DNA of 10,892 bases from Verrucomicrobiota bacterium (GTDB taxonomy: Bacteria; Verrucomicrobiota; Verrucomicrobiia; Opitutales; Opitutaceae). The stretch covers positions 1 to 10,892 of the forward strand of contig JAEZDN010000035.1 of assembly GCA_023433275.1 (NCBI GenBank), read 5' to 3'. The notes beneath the pieces were generated by a model. It was not told the origin of the DNA, did not search any database, and saw only the letters and a program-made list of their open reading frames with translations. Of the stretch, positions 8,840 to 10,892 are shown piece after piece; the stretch's first letter is position 1; each line of letters begins with the position of its first letter. A program made the translations under genes and the position numbers.

Positions 8840-8863
8840 GTGGGCGGGGTGCCATCACCCCGC
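8840..8863 (+). repeat. Single palindrome C element (GTGG head)
   Basis: GTGG followed by GCGGGGTG-CCAT-CACCCCGC. It matches the left element at 8637-8660 except for the loop (CCAT against CCCT) and has no inverted partner nearby. Confidence 0.82.
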
Positions 8864-8884
8864 AGGGAACCAATTCAATTTTTC

Positions 8885-8940
8885 CGCGGATGGCGCGGAT
8901 CGACGCGGATGGGCGAGGATGAACGTGGATGAGGAGGATC
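8885..8940 (+). repeat. Degenerate decamer tandem (CGCGGATGNN type)
   Basis: Five successive words of 9-10 bp can be read: CGCGGATGG, CGCGGATCGA, CGCGGATGGG, CGAGGATGAA, CGTGGATGAG. The period is close to one helical turn. Related decamers occur at 9076-9108 (reverse orientation) and 10377-10410. Confidence 0.75.
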
Positions 8941-9026
8941 TCTGTGTCTCTGTGCGAAAATATCGATTCGATGGCGGAGGATTGCGGAAAGAGAATTGGC
9001 GCACAGAGGCACAGAGGCGCAGAGAT
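8937..9026. repeat. Inverted CACAGAGG-type repeats
   Basis: GATCTCTGTG-TCTCTGTGCG at 8937-8956 is mirrored by CGCACAGAGG-CACAGAGG-CGCAGAGATC at about 9000-9027. The right side reads as 9-bp words of GCACAGAGG type. The central segment (8957-8999) shows nothing recognisable. Confidence 0.7.
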
Positions 9027-9075
9027 CGAAAGAGGCAGGGAACTGAGAAATATGGGGGCAGTGGTGGGGCTGACA

Positions 9076-9108
9076 TCCTCTGTATTATCTGTGTTCATCT
9101 GTGGTTAA
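9076..9108 (-). repeat. Decamer tandem, reverse orientation (CACAGATGAA type)
   Basis: On the minus strand this reads AACCACAGATG, AACACAGATA, ATACAGAGGATG. The same word family is present at 10377-10410 on the plus strand, in inverted orientation relative to this copy. Confidence 0.7.
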
Positions 9109-9148
9109 ACTGCATGAGTCCGGCCTGATGGAGGGGAATTTGATTTTG

Positions 9149-9212
9149 GTAGGGGCGCAGTCTTGCTGCGCCCTTACGCGCGGGGGAGGGCGCAGCAAGT
9201 CTGCGCCCCTAC
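9149..9212. repeat. Solo inverted pair of palindrome B
   Basis: Left arm 9149-9173 and right arm 9188-9212 match the palindrome B pairs of the left array, 8 kb away, including GTAG heads and the GCAGCAAGTC right-arm form of array copy 3. It is not accompanied by palindrome A or by the array linker, so B can exist as an independent unit. Confidence 0.9.
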
Positions 9213-9233
9213 GGGAAGAGATGTGCGCGGCAA

Positions 9234-9258
9234 GGACCGACACGAGGTCGGCCCCTAC
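9234..9258 (-). repeat. Single GTAG-headed palindrome (type D)
   Basis: On the minus strand: GTAG, then a stem GGGCCGAC / GTCGGTCC with loop CTCGT and one A-C mismatch. The layout is as in palindrome B but the stem sequence differs. It lies 21 bp from the solo B pair. Confidence 0.6.
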
Positions 9259-9269
9259 CAAGAATGCAC

Positions 9270-9296
9270 GGCCCCGCAGGGACGCGGGCCCTCCAC
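9270..9296 (-). repeat. Single GTGG-headed palindrome (type E)
   Basis: On the minus strand: GTGG, AG, then GGCCCGC with GCGGGGCC, one bulged base, and a GTCCCT loop. It is more degenerate than the others but has the same head-plus-stem layout. Confidence 0.5.
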
Positions 9297-9309
9297 TCTG
9301 TGCGACAGC

Positions 9310-9346
9310 AGCTTTCAGCTCTAAGCTCTAAGCTATCAGCGGTCAG
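9310..9346 (+). repeat. AGCTNTC heptamer tandem, copy 1
   Basis: Five 7-bp words: AGCTTTC, AGCTCTA, AGCTCTA, AGCTATC, AGCGGTC, then AGG. The array at 9512-9546 is of the same kind. Confidence 0.8.
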
Positions 9347-9362
9347 GTTTGCTCCATCCTCC

Positions 9363-9409
9363 GCCCGAAGGGCACCCGAGTCTGTCGGCCTCCGGCCATC
9401 GCTACGCGA
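9363..9409. repeat. Tract of mini-hairpins with 3-nt loops
   Basis: Three perfect short palindromes lie close together: GCCC-GAA-GGGC (9363-9373), GGCC-TCC-GGCC (9387-9397) and TCGC-TAC-GCGA (9399-9409). Read on the minus strand the tract is preceded by GGAGATGGCG (9419-9410), the same leader that precedes the hairpin tract after tRNA-Ser. Confidence 0.6.
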
Positions 9410-9470
9410 CGCCATCTCCGCGCTCCCCGCGCTCCGTCAGGTTTCTCCGAACGCCTCCCATCCTCAGGTT

Positions 9471-9494
9471 TCACACCCTCACACCCTCACACCC
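9471..9494 (+). repeat. TCACACCC octamer tandem
   Basis: Three exact copies of an 8-bp unit, continuing loosely into TCGCCTTTCACCCCC. It directly precedes the second heptamer array. Confidence 0.85.
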
Positions 9495-9511
9495 TCGCCT
9501 TTCACCCCCTC

Positions 9512-9546
9512 AGCTCTCAGCTATCAGCTATCAGCTCTCAGGTCTC
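9512..9546 (+). repeat. AGCTNTC heptamer tandem, copy 2
   Basis: Five 7-bp words: AGCTCTC, AGCTATC, AGCTATC, AGCTCTC, AGGTCTC. It lies 24 bp beyond the ABC ATPase stop codon on that gene's 3' side. No terminator is visible between the gene and this array. Confidence 0.85.
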
Positions 9547-9569
9547 ACCGTGCCTGGTGCTGCGGCCCC

Positions 9570-10367
9570 TTACGCCAAATCGTACGTCCGTCCCTTCTTC
9601 ACCACCTTCAGCCTGGTGCCGAACAGCCGCGACAATCGCGCCGACGTGAGCAGCTGCGCCTTCGGGCCGTCGCCGACGATGCGACCCTCCTGCATGAGGA
9701 TGACGCGCTCGATCTCGGGGATGACGTCCGCGATGTGGTGCGTTACGAGCAGCAGACTGCGGCCCGCGCGGGCGAGCTTGCGGAGGAGGTCGCGGAATTC
9801 GCGCACGGCGCCCGGGTCCAGGCTGTTGGTCGGCTCGTCGAGGATCAGCGCCTCGGGATCGTGAACCAACGCGCGGCCGATCATGGCGCGGCGTTGCTCG
9901 CCGGACGACATTTCCGAAACGGCGCGATGCGCGAGGTGACTGATTTCCAGGAAACGCAGGATTTCCCGGGCGTGCTTTTCCTGCGCCGGCTTCACCCGAT
10001 GGTGCGGCCAGAGTCCGATGCTGTTGAAGTAGCCGGACAACACGAGCTCGCGGGCCGTCACGCGGCGCAGCGTGACCTCATGGGAGAGGTTGTGCAGCTG
10101 GTCGAGCGCCACGATGCCGAAGTGGCCGCGCAGGTCGTTGATGTCCCAATCGTCGTGGCCGAGCAGTTGGAAACGCAGGCCCGGCCGGTCGAGGGGATAG
10201 ATCTCGCGGGTGATGGCCTTGATCAGGGTGGACTTGCCGGAACCGTTGGGTCCGAGCAGGGCGACGTGCTCGCCGCGTCGGATCTGCAGGCTGAAGTCGC
10301 GCAATACGTAGGCATCCCCGCGCGGAACGGTGAGGTGCTCGAAATCGAGGAGGAGAGGGGAGGCCAC
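9570..10367 (-). CDS. Stand-alone ABC ATPase, ModF/PhrA-like (COG1119 type)
   Basis: This 265-residue protein is a single cytoplasmic nucleotide-binding domain. Visible motifs: Walker A GPNGSGKST (39-47), followed by LIKAITREIYPL, which is characteristic of the ModF/COG1119 group; Q-loop Gln90 in ALDQLHN; ABC signature MSSGEQRR (153-160); Walker B ALILDEPT (173-180); D-loop SLD; H-loop His210 in VTHH. No permease or binding protein is adjacent, so its transport partner, if any, is unknown. The start is set at the GTG at 10367 (VASPLLLDFEHL), where the conserved domain begins. The frame stays open to 10430, but the extra residues only translate the decamer repeat at 10377-10410. It probably forms a monocistronic unit. 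It is sometimes annotated as a molybdenum-transport ATPase; the substrate is not supported here. Confidence 0.93.
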   Translation of the reverse strand: MASPLLLDFEHLTVPRGDAYVLRDFSLQIRRGEHVALLGPNGSGKSTLIKAITREIYPLDRPGLRFQLLGHDDWDINDLRGHFGIVALDQLHNLSHEVTLRRVTARELVLSGYFNSIGLWPHHRVKPAQEKHAREILRFLEISHLAHRAVSEMSSGEQRRAMIGRALVHDPEALILDEPTNSLDPGAVREFRDLLRKLARAGRSLLLVTHHIADVIPEIERVILMQEGRIVGDGPKAQLLTSARLSRLFGTRLKVVKKGRTYDLA

Positions 10368-10376
10368 GGAGTTTTC

Positions 10377-10410
10377 AACCACAGATGAACAAGGATGAAC
10401 ACGGATAAAA
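10377..10410 (+). repeat. Decamer tandem (CACAGATGAA type) upstream of the ABC ATPase
   Basis: Three words: CACAGATGAA, CAAGGATGAA, CACGGATAAA, preceded by AAC. It sits 10 bp upstream of the proposed GTG start of the ABC ATPase, so it would form that gene's leader or promoter region. Confidence 0.75.
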
Positions 10411-10424
10411 TTCCGAAGGGTTGG

Positions 10425-10459
10425 AACCACGAAACACGCGAAAGATACGAAAAGAAACG
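10425..10459 (+). repeat. CGAAA nonamer tandem
   Basis: Words CACGAAA, CACGCGAAA, GATACGAAA and AGAAACG follow one another with a period of about 9 bp. This is another member of the short degenerate tandem class in this window. Confidence 0.65.
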
Positions 10460-10650
10460 ATGGTTGAAGTGTCGGAGGTGCCTTATGCCCCGACCTTCAT
10501 CACCAGCTTGGTTCGCCGAGGTTATGGGTTAGGAGTTTGGGGTTATTGGCGACCCGTGCATCGCTCATGGTCGGGGTCCCGAATGGAGCGCGGTCGACCT
10601 CGGCCGCGGGGTTGTCGGAGTTGTTGTCGCCCCGGCCCGAGCAAAAAGCC
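10460..10650. other. Non-coding stretch between ABC gene and tRNA-Ser
   Basis: No gene is supported here. It holds a G/T-rich low-complexity tract at 10521-10548, which reads on the minus strand as AACCCC/AAACTCC words like the ahcY leader, and a degenerate palindrome at 10583-10608 (ATGG head, CGCGG / CCGCG stem). A short minus-strand frame ending at 10483 (RRTKLVMKVGA, stop) could be a gene remnant but is too short to call. Confidence 0.4.
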
Positions 10651-10651
10651 C

Positions 10652-10680
10652 TTGCACTTGCTTGGTGGGCTCGTTTCCCT
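10652..10680 (+). promoter_or_regulatory. Possible promoter of tRNA-Ser
   Basis: TTGCAC (10652-10657) is a fair -35 box, preceded by an AAAAA tract at 10643-10647. At a 17-bp spacing the would-be -10 is TTCCCT, which is poor. The position, about 15 bp before the tRNA, is right, but support is weak. Confidence 0.25.
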
Positions 10681-10694
10681 GCCCGCTCAGTTTC

Positions 10695-10784
10695 GGAGAG
10701 ATGGCCGAGTGGCTGAAGGCACAGCTTTGCTAAAGCTGCATAGGGGAAACTCTATCGAGGGTTCGAATCCCTCTCTCTCCGCCA
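10695..10784 (+). tRNA. tRNA-Ser (anticodon GCU), CCA encoded
   Basis: This class II tRNA reads AGC and AGU codons. The acceptor stem GGAGAGA (10695-10701) pairs with TCTCTCC (10774-10780), followed by discriminator G10781 and encoded CCA (10782-10784). The anticodon arm is CAGCT-TTGCTAA-AGCTG (10722-10738) with anticodon GCT at 10729-10731. A long variable arm TAGGG/CTCTA (10741-10754) is typical of serine tRNAs. The T arm is GAGGG-TTCGAAT-CCCTC (10757-10773). All stems are intact, so it is very likely functional. Its last six bases also belong to a hairpin with downstream DNA. Confidence 0.98.
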
Positions 10785-10808
10785 TCTTCCGTCTGCGGGA
10801 GATGGCGG
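10779..10808 (+). other. 13-bp hairpin overlapping the 3' end of tRNA-Ser
   Basis: CCGCCATCT (10779-10787) pairs perfectly with AGATGGCGG (10800-10808). T10788-G10799 and CCG/CGG extend the stem to a TCTG loop at 10792-10795. The left arm includes the tRNA discriminator base and CCA. There is no T-run after it, so it is not a standard terminator. It could affect tRNA 3' processing or factor-dependent ending. Confidence 0.75.
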
Positions 10809-10883
10809 CCTGGCGAAGCCAGGAAGGCGCGAGGCGCCGCGAGAGGGGATAGGGGCAAATCCAACGGATTTGGGGCGAAGCCC
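10809..10883. repeat. Tract of four mini-hairpins with 3-nt loops
   Basis: Four perfect palindromes follow each other: CCTGGC-GAA-GCCAGG (10809-10823), GGCGC-GAG-GCGCC (10826-10838), CAAATCC-AAC-GGATTTG (10856-10872) and GGGC-GAA-GCCC (10873-10883). Two of them contain GCGAAGC, a DNA heptamer known to form an exceptionally stable mini-hairpin. The tract is preceded by GGAGATGGCG, as is the one at 9363-9409. It may continue past the window edge. Confidence 0.8.
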
Positions 10884-10892
10884 TGAGTGAAA

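Noticed and set aside
8366..9415. Short frames in the repeat-rich intergenic region after ahcY
   Set aside because: They run through hairpins and tandems, are Arg/Pro/Ser-rich, overlap on both strands, and match no family.
10483..10521. Minus-strand gene remnant ending RRTKLVMKVGA, faintly like the C-terminus of the ABC ATPase
   Set aside because: It is only about 12 codons between stops; the likeness is too short to separate from chance.
10421..10852. A 143-codon plus-strand frame spanning tRNA-Ser
   Set aside because: It reads through an intact tRNA gene and hairpins; it is not a plausible coding region.

Overview
The window looks like a chromosomal segment of a GC-rich bacterium, most plausibly Verrucomicrobiota, class Opitutae (Opitutaceae-like). 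This placement is inferred from general gene style: high GC, almost no Shine-Dalgarno sequences, a metK-ahcY pair, a DUF1573 lipoprotein-sized secreted protein, a GspE/PilB ATPase, and intergenic DNA crowded with small palindromes and degenerate short tandem repeats. It was not tested by a database search.

Layout. Positions 1-1012 are non-coding: 4.25 tandem copies of a unit of about 237 bp, each holding two different REP-like inverted pairs. Positions 1035-5514 are a compact minus-strand operon, read from high to low coordinates. It encodes a REC-HisKA-HATPase hybrid kinase, a stand-alone CheY-like receiver, a 68-residue unknown protein, a GspE/PilB assembly ATPase, an HPt phosphotransfer protein and a secreted DUF1573 protein. 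The first four genes are joined by ATGA or longer overlaps. Positions 5515-5650 are a divergent intergenic region with a dyad.

Positions 5651-8355 (plus strand) hold metK and ahcY, two steps of the activated-methyl cycle, followed by a strong intrinsic terminator at 8422-8457. Positions 8458-9569 carry no credible gene but hold at least seven kinds of repeat: GTGG-headed palindromes, a 36-bp pyrimidine-rich direct repeat, decamer GGATG-type repeats, one more copy of a palindrome pair from the left array, 3-nt-loop mini-hairpins, an 8-bp tandem and AGCTNTC heptamers. Positions 9570-10367 (minus) encode an orphan ModF/COG1119-like ABC ATPase. Positions 10377-10694 hold further short repeats, followed by tRNA-Ser(GCU) at 10695-10784. 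A series of hairpins starts inside the tRNA 3' end and runs to the window edge.

How the genes relate. The minus operon places phosphorelay parts (kinase, receiver, HPt) in one transcript with the motor ATPase of a type IV pilus or type II secretion machine, so signalling to pilus/secretion activity is the natural reading. MetK makes S-adenosylmethionine and AhcY removes the S-adenosylhomocysteine left after methylation. No transposase, CRISPR array, phage gene or defence system is visible. The most unusual content is the non-coding repeat landscape: a higher-order array of two GTAG-headed REP families, and two tracts of tandem trinucleotide-loop mini-hairpins sharing a leader sequence.
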